Assembly: GCA_003946805.1 (NCBI GenBank)
Contig: RPSH01000027.1
Location: 1 to 59,001, forward strand
Direction: 5' to 3'
Origin: Bacillus sp. 2B10
Lineage (GTDB): Bacteria; Pseudomonadota; Alphaproteobacteria; Sphingomonadales; Sphingomonadaceae
Length of the DNA stretch: 59,001 nt
How positions within the stretch are numbered: the stretch's first letter is position 1; every line of letters begins with the position of its first letter. A model generated the notes under the pieces. It did no database searches and had not been told where the DNA came from. It saw only the letters and a program-made list of their open reading frames with translations. The translations under genes were made by a program, and so were the position numbers. Shown in pieces: positions 26,516 through 35,124 of the stretch.

Positions 26516-27328
26516 ATGGAGAAACGCGACGACGCCCGCCTCACCGGTCCGACCTATGGCAGCTATCTGCACCTGCCGGCCCTGCTGTCGTGCCAGCACC
26601 CGCTGTCCGACACCCATGACGAGATGCTGTTCATCGTCATCCACCAGGCGTCCGAACTGTGGATGAAGCTATGCCTCCACGAGCTGGACGCCGCCCGCAT
26701 CGCGATCGTCGACTCCCGCCTCGACGAGGCGTTCAAGATGATGGCCCGCGTCGCCCGCATCCAGGCGCAGCTGATCCAGAGCTGGGATGTGCTGGCGACC
26801 ATCACCCCCGCCGACTATTCCGCCATGCGCGGCGCGCTGGGCAGCAGTTCGGGATTCCAGTCGCACCAGTATCGGCTGCTCGAATTCATGATGGGCAACA
26901 AGAACGCGGCGATGATCGACGTCCACCGCGACACCCCCGACGTGCAGGCGACGCTGCGCGCCGAACTGGTCCGCCCCGGCCTGTACGACGAAGCGCTGCG
27001 CGCCGCCGCCCGCGCCGGCCTGCCCATGCCCGCCGACCGGCTGGAGCGCGACTTCTCGCAACCCTATGTCGCGTCGGCCGCGGTCGAGGATTGCTGGCGA
27101 CGCGTCTATGCCGACCCGGCGCGCTACTGGGACCTGTACGAACTCGCCGAAAAGCTGGTCGATCTCGAATATCGCTTCCAGCTGTGGCGCTTCGGCCATC
27201 TCAAGACCGTCGAGCGCGTGATCGGGTTCAAGCGCGGCACCGGCGGGACCGCGGGCGTACCCTATCTGGCGAAAGTGGTCGAACAGGTGTTCTTTCCCGA
27301 ATTGCTGACGGTACGGGTGGCGCTATGA
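26516..27328 (+). CDS. kynA: Tryptophan 2,3-dioxygenase
   Basis: This 270-aa heme enzyme opens the indole ring of L-tryptophan to N-formylkynurenine, the first step of the kynurenine pathway. Family segments are TYGSYLHLPALLSCQHPLSDTHDEMLFIVIHQASELWMKL, then SSGFQSHQYRLLEFMMGNKN (substrate pocket), and the late GFKRGTGGTAGVPYLAKVVEQVFFPELL carrying the GTGGTAG loop. No clear Shine-Dalgarno is visible before the ATG. The stop overlaps the kynU start (ATGA). Confidence 0.96.
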   Translation: MEKRDDARLTGPTYGSYLHLPALLSCQHPLSDTHDEMLFIVIHQASELWMKLCLHELDAARIAIVDSRLDEAFKMMARVARIQAQLIQSWDVLATITPADYSAMRGALGSSSGFQSHQYRLLEFMMGNKNAAMIDVHRDTPDVQATLRAELVRPGLYDEALRAAARAGLPMPADRLERDFSQPYVASAAVEDCWRRVYADPARYWDLYELAEKLVDLEYRFQLWRFGHLKTVERVIGFKRGTGGTAGVPYLAKVVEQVFFPELLTVRVAL

Positions 27329-28560
27329 CCCTCACCCTCGACGCCGCCCGCGCGCGCGACGCCGCCGATCCGTTGCGCCACAAGCGCGCCGATTTCCTGC
27401 TGCCCGCGGGCAAAATCTATCTCGACGGCAATTCGCTGGGCGCCCTGCCCCGTTCCACCCCGGCGCGGATCGCCCGGCTGGTCACGCAGGAGTGGGGCGA
27501 GGACCTGATCGGCAGCTGGAACACCGCCGGCTGGATCGACGCGCCGCGCACGCTGGGCGCCCGGATCGCGCCGCTGATCGGTGCGGCGGCGGACGAGGTG
27601 CTGGTGACCGATTCCACCTCGGTCAACCTGTTCAAGCTGCTGACCGCCGCCTGCCTCGCCCGGCCGGGCCGCACGACGATCCTGAGCGAACCCGGCAATT
27701 TCCCGACCGATCTCTACATCGCCGACGGCGTCGCCCGCACGCTGCCCGACCGGCGGCTGCGCACCCTGCCCGCCGACGACATCGTGACCGCGATCGACGA
27801 CGATGTCGCGGTCGTGCTGCTCACCCACGTCCATTACAAAAGCGGCCGTAGGCTCGACATGGCGGCGATCACCGCCGCCGCCCATGCGCAGGGCGCGCTG
27901 GTGCTGTGGGACCTCAGCCACAGCGTCGGCGCGGTGCCAGTCGCGCTGGGCGCCTGCGACGCCGACCTCGCCGTGGGGTGCGGCTACAAATATCTCAACG
28001 GCGGCCCGGGTGCTCCGGCATTCCTCTACGTCGCCCGGGCGTTGCAGGATGCGCTGCGCTCGCCGCTGACCGGATGGATGGGCCATGACGCGCCGTTCGC
28101 CTTCACCGATGACTATCGCCCGGCCCCCGGCATCGCCCGCTTCCTGTGCGGCACCCCGCCAATCGTCGCGATGGGCGCGCTCGAACAGGGGCTGGCGCAG
28201 TTCGACGGCGTCGATTTCGACACGCTGGTAGCCAAATCGCAGGCGCTGTGCGACCTGTTCGTCGCGTTGGTCGACACGCGCTGCGCCGGGTTCGACCTGA
28301 CGCTGCTGTCGCCGCGCGACGCGGCGGCGCGCGGCAGCCACCTGTCCTACGCGCATCCCGACGCCTATGCGCTGTGCCAGGCCCTGATCGCGCGCGGCGT
28401 GACCGGCGATTTCCGCGCACCCGACGCCGTGCGATTCGGCTTCACCCCGCTCTACACCAGCTACGAGGACGTGTGGCGCGCGGTCGATATCCTCGCCGAT
28501 CTGCTCGCGACCCGTGCGTGGGACGACCCGGCCTTTCGCCGCCGCGTCGCGGTAACCTGA
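27325..28560 (+). CDS. kynU: Kynureninase
   Basis: This 411-aa PLP enzyme cleaves kynurenine to anthranilate and alanine. It shows KIYLDGNSLGALP, the phosphate-binding and cofactor region (TDSTSVNLFKLL, ILSEPGNFPTDLYIADG), VLLTHVHYKSGRRLDM, the aspartate in LWDLSHSVGAVPV and the PLP lysine in GCGYKYLNGGPGAPAFLYV. The start at 27325 overlaps the kynA stop; the frame is open far upstream inside kynA but is not coding there. No formamidase gene (kynB) is present between kynA and kynU or anywhere in this window. Confidence 0.96.
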   Translation: MTLTLDAARARDAADPLRHKRADFLLPAGKIYLDGNSLGALPRSTPARIARLVTQEWGEDLIGSWNTAGWIDAPRTLGARIAPLIGAAADEVLVTDSTSVNLFKLLTAACLARPGRTTILSEPGNFPTDLYIADGVARTLPDRRLRTLPADDIVTAIDDDVAVVLLTHVHYKSGRRLDMAAITAAAHAQGALVLWDLSHSVGAVPVALGACDADLAVGCGYKYLNGGPGAPAFLYVARALQDALRSPLTGWMGHDAPFAFTDDYRPAPGIARFLCGTPPIVAMGALEQGLAQFDGVDFDTLVAKSQALCDLFVALVDTRCAGFDLTLLSPRDAAARGSHLSYAHPDAYALCQALIARGVTGDFRAPDAVRFGFTPLYTSYEDVWRAVDILADLLATRAWDDPAFRRRVAVT

Positions 28561-28573
28561 CGGAACGCTGCCG

Positions 28574-29044
28574 ATGGACCGGATCGACCTCGCCATCCTC
28601 GCCGAACTCGAGCACGAAGGGCGTCAGCCCTTTGCCGGCCTCGTCGAACACGTCGGCCTGTCCAGGACGCCCTGCTGGACGCGGGTGCAGGCGCTGGAAC
28701 ACAGCGGCGCGATCCGCGGCTATCACGCCGATGTCGATCCGGCCGCCCTCGGCCTGCACGTCACCGCCTATGTCGAGGTGATGATCGATCCTGCCCGGCG
28801 CGATGCGTTCGAACAGGCGGTGCTCGATCATCCCGCGATCGTCGAATGCGTCACCACCGCCGGCGACGCCGACTATCTGCTCAAGGTACTGAGCAGCGAC
28901 GTCGGCGACCTCGACGACCTGTTGCGACACAGCCTGACGCTGCTGCCGGGCCTGCGACGCTCGACGACGACGATCAGCCTGAAGACGATCAAGCGCGGTG
29001 CCTCGGTCGTCGCTGCCACCCGCTCGCGGACAATACCAGCTTGA
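28574..29044 (+). CDS. Lrp/AsnC-family regulator of the kynurenine genes
   Basis: A 156-aa regulator with an N-terminal helix-turn-helix (MDRIDLAILAELEHEGRQPF...VGLSRTPCWTRVQALEHSGAI) and a C-terminal RAM/ligand-binding domain (VTAYVEVMIDPARRDAFEQAVLDHPAIVECVTTAGDADYLLKV). It begins 13 nt after kynU, so it is part of the same operon. Lrp-type regulators responding to kynurenine control kyn operons in other proteobacteria, and this one probably does the same (inference from position). Confidence 0.9.
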   Translation: MDRIDLAILAELEHEGRQPFAGLVEHVGLSRTPCWTRVQALEHSGAIRGYHADVDPAALGLHVTAYVEVMIDPARRDAFEQAVLDHPAIVECVTTAGDADYLLKVLSSDVGDLDDLLRHSLTLLPGLRRSTTTISLKTIKRGASVVAATRSRTIPA

Positions 29045-29113
29045 TACCACCTGTTCATTTTCGCGTGATCGGACTATTGCCGTCGGTGTGAACGACAGCA
29101 CGGACCAGACCTG

Positions 29114-29995
29114 ATGAATACCGAAATGCTCGATCCCCGCTATCGCGACGTCGAACACTGGCCAACCCATGCCGCGGTCGAGGCGATGCTGGAGGGGCAG
29201 ATGGCCGCCATCGCCGCGCTCTATACCCAGACCGCTGCGATCGCCGCCGCCGCCGATGCCGCCGCAGCCCGACTGGAGCATGGCGGACGCATGGTCTTCG
29301 TCGGCGCGGGCACCTCCGGCCGGCTGGCGGTGCAGGACGGCACCGAACTGCACCCGACCTTCGGCTGGCCGGACGAGCGGACCGCGTTCCTGATGGCGGG
29401 CGGCGCCGACGCGCTGACCCGCGCGCGCGAAGGGGCGGAGGACGATGCCGATGCCGCGGGACGGGAGGTCGCCGCCGCACGGGTCGGGGCGGACGACGTG
29501 ATGATCGGCGTCGCGGCCAGCGGTCGCACCCCCTTCACCGTCGCCGCGATCGCCGCCGCGCGCGCGGCCGGCGCGTTGACCATCGGCATCGCGAACAACG
29601 CCGCCACGCCGCTGACCGAGGCCGCCGAGCATGTCGTCGTCGCCGCGACCGGCAGCGAGATCATCGCCGGATCGACCCGGATGAAGGCGGGCACCGCGCA
29701 AAAGGCCGCGCTGAACCTGTTGTCCACTGCGATCATGATCCGGCTGGGGCTGGTCCATGACGGGCGGATGGTGGCGATGCGCGTGTCGAACGCCAAGCTG
29801 CTGCGCCGCGCGCGGGCGATGGTGCAGGAACTGACCGGGATCGATGCCGACGCCGCCGCCGATGCGCTGTCGCGTGGCGACAACGACATCCGCCGCGCTG
29901 TACTGATCGCGCGCGGGCTGACGCCGGACGATGCCGCCGCGCTGCTCGAGCGTCACTACGGCCGGCTGGGCGCGGCGATCGCCGCATCGGCGTGA
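29114..29995 (+). CDS. murQ: N-acetylmuramic acid 6-phosphate etherase
   Basis: This 293-aa SIS-fold lyase splits the lactyl ether of MurNAc-6-phosphate to give GlcNAc-6-phosphate during peptidoglycan recycling. It shows MLDPRYRDVEHWPTHAAVEAMLEGQ, the SIS loop VFVGAGTSGRLAVQDGTELHPTF, IGVAASGRTPFTVAA and the conserved GSEIIAGSTRMKAGTAQKAALNLLSTA. The end overlaps the next gene as GTGA, coupling it to a GntR regulator. No anhMurNAc kinase (anmK) or MurNAc transporter gene is adjacent. Confidence 0.96.
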   Translation: MNTEMLDPRYRDVEHWPTHAAVEAMLEGQMAAIAALYTQTAAIAAAADAAAARLEHGGRMVFVGAGTSGRLAVQDGTELHPTFGWPDERTAFLMAGGADALTRAREGAEDDADAAGREVAAARVGADDVMIGVAASGRTPFTVAAIAAARAAGALTIGIANNAATPLTEAAEHVVVAATGSEIIAGSTRMKAGTAQKAALNLLSTAIMIRLGLVHDGRMVAMRVSNAKLLRRARAMVQELTGIDADAAADALSRGDNDIRRAVLIARGLTPDDAAALLERHYGRLGAAIAASA

Positions 29996-30723
29996 CGCGC
30001 GACATCGCCTGGCCGGCGGGCGACGCGGATACGCCACTCTACCTGCAACTGGCGCGCAGCCTGCGCGACCATATCGGCAGCGGCGCGATCGCCCCCGGTG
30101 CGGCGCTGCCGTCCGAGCGCGACATCAGCAACCTTGCCGGCCTGTCACGCGTCACGGTGCGCAAGGGCATCCAGCAGTTGATCGACGAAGGCATCGTCGT
30201 GCGCAAACCGGGATCGGGCACCTTCGTCGCCACCCGGATCGAGGCACGCGGCGCGTTGCTGACCAGCTTCAGCGACGACGCGCGCGCACGGGGCGACGCG
30301 ACCGGCGTGGTGTGGATCTACCGCAACCATGCCCCGCCGACCGAAGAGGAAGCGGCGGCACTGGAGGTCGCTCCCGACACGCTGGTCGCGCGGCTCGGCC
30401 GGGTGCGGTTGTCGGGCGGCGATCCGCTGGCGATCGAACATGCGGTGGTTCCGGCCGCGTTCCTGCCCGATCTCGACCAGCTGCACGACTCGCTCTACGC
30501 CGCGCTGGAGGTGCATGGCTTCCGTCCCGTCGGCGGCACGCAGCGGGTGCGCGCGTCGCTGGCGACGGCGACGGAGGCCGGCATCCTGTCGATCGAACCG
30601 CAGTCCGAGGTGCTGCGCATCGAACGCCGCACCCGGCTTGCCGACGGGCGGATCGTCGAATGCACCCGCTCGGTCTATCGCGGCGACCGCTATGAGTTCG
30701 TGACCGAGCTGAACGAGGGTTAG
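29992..30723 (+). CDS. GntR-family regulator (UTRA type)
   Basis: A 243-aa regulator. The N-terminal winged helix (PLYLQLARSLRDHIGSGAIAPGAALPSERDISNLAGLSRVTVRKGIQQLIDEGIV) is followed by a UTRA effector domain (LGRVRLSGGDPLAIEHAVVPAAFLPDL, ECTRSVYRGDRYEFV). HutC/NagR-type UTRA domains often bind amino-sugar phosphates. That fits the coupling to murQ (GTGA overlap, GTG start), so it is probably the local amino-sugar regulator (inference). Confidence 0.92.
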   Translation: MTRDIAWPAGDADTPLYLQLARSLRDHIGSGAIAPGAALPSERDISNLAGLSRVTVRKGIQQLIDEGIVVRKPGSGTFVATRIEARGALLTSFSDDARARGDATGVVWIYRNHAPPTEEEAAALEVAPDTLVARLGRVRLSGGDPLAIEHAVVPAAFLPDLDQLHDSLYAALEVHGFRPVGGTQRVRASLATATEAGILSIEPQSEVLRIERRTRLADGRIVECTRSVYRGDRYEFVTELNEG

Positions 30724-30728
30724 GATCC

Positions 30729-31937
30729 GTGCCGCTGCAACGTCTCGACATCGCCATCGCCGGATGCGGCCCGGCCGGGCTTGCTGCCGCGTTGCTGCTT
30801 CACCGTGATGGCCATCGCGTCACGCTGTTCGACCGGTTCGATGCGCCCCGGCCCGTCGGGTCGGGACTGATGATCCAGCCGACCGGGTTCGCCGTGCTGC
30901 GCGAACTCGGCCTCGCGGAGACGCTGCTGGCGCACGGCGCGCGGGTGACGCGGTTGCATGGCGAAGCAGATCGTGGCCGCGTCGTGCTCGACGTGCGCTA
31001 TGCGGCGCTCGGCAAGCGGGCGGGGTTCGGTGTCGGCGTCCACCGCGCGACGCTGTTCGCACTGCTGCACCGCGCCGTCGCTGCGCAGGGGATCACGGTC
31101 GAGACCGGCTGTCCCGTCACCGGCAGCATCCGCGTTGCGGGCGACCGGCGGCAGTTGCAGCTGGACGGCAATCGCATGGCCGGGCCGTTCGACCTTGTCG
31201 TCGACGCACTCGGCACGCGCACGCCGCTGGCGCCGCCCTGCGGGCGGGCACTGGCCTATGGCGCGCTGTGGGGCACGCTCGACTGGCCGGCTGCGGCGGG
31301 CTTCGATCCCGCCGCGCTCGAACAGCGCTATCGTCGTGCGAGCGTGATGGTCGGGGTGCTGCCGGTCGGGCGGTATCCGGACGGCGATCGACAGCAGGCG
31401 GCGTTCTTCTGGTCGCTGCGTGCAGACCGGCTCGCCGACTGGCACGCGGCGGGATTGGCGGCATGGAAGGCGCAGGTCGCTACACTGTGGCCGGCGACCC
31501 GGCCATTGCTCGACCAGATCGCGTCACCCGACCAGCTGACCTTTGCCCATTATGCCCACCGTACACTGTCCACCCCGGCCGAACCGGGGATGCTGCACCT
31601 CGGCGACGCCTGGCATTCGGCCAGTCCGCAGCTGGGCCAGGGGGCGAACATGGCGCTGCTGGACGCCTATGCGCTGGCACTCGCCCTACGCCGCGCGCCC
31701 GACGTGGCGACGGCACTTGCCGATGCGGTGGCGATGCGGCGGCGGCACGTCCGGCTCTATCAGGCGCTGACCGCGCTGTTCACGCCGGTCTATCAATCGG
31801 ACAGCCGCATCATCCCGCTGATCCGCGACCGCGTCATCGGACCGCTGTCGAAACTATGGCCGGCAACCCGGATCCAGGCAGCTATGGTCAGCGGGCTGAT
31901 CGGCGATCCGCTCGGACCGCTATCGCTTCGCGCATAA
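30729..31937 (+). CDS. FAD-dependent monooxygenase of the PHBH/UbiH group
   Basis: A 402-aa flavoprotein. It has the dinucleotide-binding IAIAGCGPAGLAAALLLHRDGHRVTLFDRF and the second FAD motif LHLGDAWHSASPQLGQGANMALLDAYALA of class A aromatic hydroxylases. The GTG start at 30729 is 5 nt after the GntR stop, so it probably belongs to the murQ operon. Its substrate is unknown and a link with muramic acid metabolism is not obvious. Its stop codon lies in the A-tract of a terminator serving the opposite strand. Confidence 0.85.
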   Translation: MPLQRLDIAIAGCGPAGLAAALLLHRDGHRVTLFDRFDAPRPVGSGLMIQPTGFAVLRELGLAETLLAHGARVTRLHGEADRGRVVLDVRYAALGKRAGFGVGVHRATLFALLHRAVAAQGITVETGCPVTGSIRVAGDRRQLQLDGNRMAGPFDLVVDALGTRTPLAPPCGRALAYGALWGTLDWPAAAGFDPAALEQRYRRASVMVGVLPVGRYPDGDRQQAAFFWSLRADRLADWHAAGLAAWKAQVATLWPATRPLLDQIASPDQLTFAHYAHRTLSTPAEPGMLHLGDAWHSASPQLGQGANMALLDAYALALALRRAPDVATALADAVAMRRRHVRLYQALTALFTPVYQSDSRIIPLIRDRVIGPLSKLWPATRIQAAMVSGLIGDPLGPLSLRA

Positions 31938-31968
31938 AAAAACGCCGGGCGACGAGGTCGCCCGGCGT
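31934..31968 (-). terminator. Rho-independent terminator of the downstream-strand TonB receptor
   Basis: A perfect 12-bp stem (ACGCCGGGCGAC / GTCGCCCGGCGT, loop GAG, 31942-31968) is followed on the minus strand by a run of seven T. It ends the minus-strand TonB receptor and overlaps the stop of the convergent FAD monooxygenase gene. The stem may also shape the latter's 3' end. Confidence 0.88.
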
Positions 31969-31992
31969 GAGGGGGGAGAAGATGGGCGGCGG

Positions 31993-34959
31993 TCAGAACT
32001 TGACGCGCGCCCGAACCGAGAAACGGCGGTCGTTGATGCCATAGTCGCGCGGCCGGTCGTCGAAAATCTGGTACGACTTGAACGCCGTATCGAGGATGTT
32101 CTGACCGTCCAGGGTGATCGCGAACTGCGGCGTCACGTCGTAGGTCACCGATGCGTCGAGCGTGCCATAGGCGTTGCCGAAGATCGGCAGGTTCTGCGTG
32201 CCGGTGTTCGCCGTGCCCTGCAGGAAGCTGCTGCGCCAGTTATAGGCGACGCGCATGTTCAGCCCGAACTTGTCGTACAGCGCGACGAGGTTGTAGCTAT
32301 GCTTGGACAGGTTCACCAGTCCGACGCTGATCTGCGTCCTGCTGTTGATGTCGCCGGCCGCCGCCTGCCCAGCATCGCTGTCGGCGAAGGTATAGTTCGC
32401 CTGCACGCCCAGCCCGTCGAACGGCGCCGGGAGGAAGTCGAGGAACTTCTGTCCGCCGACCTCGAACCCGCGGACATAGCCCTCGGATTCGTTGACCCAG
32501 CGCCGGACGTTGAAGCGCACCGTGCCGAGACCGGCCAGATCCTGGAACACCGGGGCGGCGGCGCGATCGACCAGCAGGTTCTTGAGGTTCTTGTAGAAGC
32601 CGGTCGCATAGACGAAGCCGACCGGATCGAAATACCATTCAAGCGCCAGATCGTAGCTCGTCGCCTCTTCGGGACGCAGGTTGGGATCGCCCAGCGCCGT
32701 GCCGGTCCCGACATAGGGGTTGGTCGTGGCGTTGTACGGCAGCGCCGGATTGGCCAGCGTCGGCGCGACGCTGTTCGCGTCGGTGTAGCTGACGCTCAGG
32801 TTGAACTGCGGGTTGAGCTGCGCGAAGCTGGGCCGCGAGAAGTTCTGCGAGAAGGCGCCGCGCAGGATCAGCTCGTCGGTCAGGTTCACCTTCAGGTTCA
32901 CGCTCGGCAGATACCGGTCGTAATCGCGCCCGCCACCGAACGGCTGGTCCAGCGTGATGTTGGGCGCCGCGGTGACCGTGCCATCCGGGTTGGTGATCGG
33001 CGCGGCCCCGGGCGTGCGATAGACGAGCACGCGGCGGCCCAGCGCTTCCGTTTCGGTCCGCACGGCGCGCACGCCAACATTGCCGTCGAAGCGGACGGTG
33101 CCGATGTCGCCGCCGAAGCCGACGCGCAGATAGGCGGCATAGCTCTTTTCGCCGATCGTGCCGAGGAACGCGTTGGGCGAATCGTACGGGCGGAAGCTGA
33201 TGTTCTGCCCGCTGATCGCGCGCACCGCGTCGAACGCCGCCTGCGCATCGGTGACAAGGCTGTCACGGAACTGCCAGACCGGGCCGAACACCGAATTGCG
33301 TGCCTTACCGCGCAACAGGTCCTGCTGGTACAGGTTCTGCTGGGCATATTGCGGGAATTCCGACAGCAGCGTGCAGCCCGCGTCCGACGACCAGTTGGCA
33401 CAGGTCGAACCGATTGCGGTCCAGGTGTCGTAGGTGGTGTTGCGGTTGATCGCGCTCTTGTCAGTATAGCGCACACCGGCGCGCACCTCGCGGATCAACC
33501 CCTCGCCGAAGTCCCAGGTCAGGTCGGCGCGGATGGCGTCGGCGGTCGCGTCGTTCTGCTCGCCATAGGGCAGGATCGCCGTCATGCCGTAATTGGCCGG
33601 GTTGCTGAAATAGTTCGGCGTCGTCGACTGGAACACCGGCACCTTGCCGGTCAGGTCGAAGAACAGGTCGTAATCCTGGCCTAGCCCGGCGACGCTGGTC
33701 CGCGGGTTGAGCGCGCTGGCGGTCAGGTTCAGCGTCGTTTGTTCTACGGTCGAATCGATATGCTGATAGTCAACCGACAGCTTCACGTCGTTGGTCACGT
33801 TCCAGCGGACGCCGCCCGAAATGTCGGTCGTGCTGGTATCGCGCACCGTGCCGAAATTGACCGAATCGGTCCCGGCATTGTCGAGATAGCCGGTCCGCAC
33901 GACACCGTTGTCATCGACGGTGAAAGGACGATCCGGCGACGGCGGCACGTCCGAGCCATAGGAGAAGAACGAGTTGCCGGCTTCGTTGAACTTGTAGTCC
34001 GCCCGGAAATACTGGGCATAGAGTTCGAGGCCGTCGGTCGGACGCCATTGCAGCGCCGCGGTCCCGCTCAGCCGTTCGCGATCGCCATAGGCGGTGCGGA
34101 AGCCGCCGCCATGGGGCAGCAGCACGGTCTGGTTGTTGAAGCCGGGGACCGGTCCCTGCACGCCGGGCGCCGCCGGGCCATGCTGGTAGAAGGGTTCGAC
34201 CACCACCACGTCCTCGCGGAACGACGTCGTCTGGTAGCCGATATTGGCAAGGAAGCCGATTTCGCCGATGCCGGTGTCCCAGCGGTTGCTGTAGATTCCC
34301 GAGACCTGCTGCCCGCTCTTGCCGGCAAGGTCGTAATAGGTCGACGCCGCGCTGGCCGACACCAGCTGTCCGGGCTGGTCGAACGGCAGCCGGGTGCGCA
34401 GGTTGACGGTGCCTGACAGGCCGCCCTCGACCAGTTCGGCCGACGGGTTCTTGTAGACGTCGACGCCGGCGAGCAGGTCGGAGCCGACCTCTTCCCACGA
34501 CAGGCCGCGGCCGCCGCTGGCGGAAAAGATGTCGCGTCCGTTCAGTTCGGTACGCACCTGTGTCAGGCCGCGCACGGCGACGCCGCTGCCCTCGCCGCGG
34601 TTGCGGGTGATCTGCACGCCCGACACGCGCTGCAGCGCTTCGGCGACGGTCACGTCGGGCAGACGGCCGATATCCTGCGCGGTGATCGAATCGACGAACT
34701 GGTCGGCGTTGCGCTTGATCGCCTGCGCGCTCTGCAACGACTGGCGCAGCCCGGTGACGACGATGTCACCGCTGTCAGTTTCGGTCTGGGTTTGCGCCGA
34801 TGCGTCGACGGTCGAATCAGGCTGACCGCCCGTGCCGGCGACCGGCGGCAGCGTGGTCTGGGCGAATGCTGCCGGCGTGACGATTCCGAACAGCGCGATG
34901 GCCAGTCCGGACGTGCCGCCCCGCAGCAACTGTCCGGTCGTGAAGAATGATCTGCGCAT
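31993..34959 (-). CDS. TonB-dependent receptor of a glycan-use locus
   Basis: A 988-aa outer-membrane receptor with signal peptide (GTSGLAIALFGIVTPAAFAQ), a TonB-box-like SGDIVVTGLRQSLQSAQAIKRNADQFVDSI, and a plug with DVTVAEALQRVSGVQITRNRGEGSGVAVRGL. The barrel ends in YGINDRRFSVRARVKF with C-terminal Phe. The 'LRQSLQSAQAIKR' opening is typical of receptors adjacent to tryptophan-halogenase-like genes in Caulobacter, Xanthomonas and sphingomonads. It is divergent from such a gene followed by three glycosidases. Import of hemicellulose or fucosylated oligosaccharides is the likely role (inference). Confidence 0.93.
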   Translation of the reverse strand: MRRSFFTTGQLLRGGTSGLAIALFGIVTPAAFAQTTLPPVAGTGGQPDSTVDASAQTQTETDSGDIVVTGLRQSLQSAQAIKRNADQFVDSITAQDIGRLPDVTVAEALQRVSGVQITRNRGEGSGVAVRGLTQVRTELNGRDIFSASGGRGLSWEEVGSDLLAGVDVYKNPSAELVEGGLSGTVNLRTRLPFDQPGQLVSASAASTYYDLAGKSGQQVSGIYSNRWDTGIGEIGFLANIGYQTTSFREDVVVVEPFYQHGPAAPGVQGPVPGFNNQTVLLPHGGGFRTAYGDRERLSGTAALQWRPTDGLELYAQYFRADYKFNEAGNSFFSYGSDVPPSPDRPFTVDDNGVVRTGYLDNAGTDSVNFGTVRDTSTTDISGGVRWNVTNDVKLSVDYQHIDSTVEQTTLNLTASALNPRTSVAGLGQDYDLFFDLTGKVPVFQSTTPNYFSNPANYGMTAILPYGEQNDATADAIRADLTWDFGEGLIREVRAGVRYTDKSAINRNTTYDTWTAIGSTCANWSSDAGCTLLSEFPQYAQQNLYQQDLLRGKARNSVFGPVWQFRDSLVTDAQAAFDAVRAISGQNISFRPYDSPNAFLGTIGEKSYAAYLRVGFGGDIGTVRFDGNVGVRAVRTETEALGRRVLVYRTPGAAPITNPDGTVTAAPNITLDQPFGGGRDYDRYLPSVNLKVNLTDELILRGAFSQNFSRPSFAQLNPQFNLSVSYTDANSVAPTLANPALPYNATTNPYVGTGTALGDPNLRPEEATSYDLALEWYFDPVGFVYATGFYKNLKNLLVDRAAAPVFQDLAGLGTVRFNVRRWVNESEGYVRGFEVGGQKFLDFLPAPFDGLGVQANYTFADSDAGQAAAGDINSRTQISVGLVNLSKHSYNLVALYDKFGLNMRVAYNWRSSFLQGTANTGTQNLPIFGNAYGTLDASVTYDVTPQFAITLDGQNILDTAFKSYQIFDDRPRDYGINDRRFSVRARVKF

Positions 34960-35124
34960 CTTGCCTCTCCCTGTGTCTGGTACGCCGCCGTCCCTTCGAC
35001 GCCGCCCAACCTTTGTTGCCGGTGGGAATAACTTTTAGATATGCAACGCACAAGCGTCCGACCTATATTATATGACAATTATTATTTCCGGATACCGGAT
35101 AACATTTCAAGGGGAGGTAAGGAC

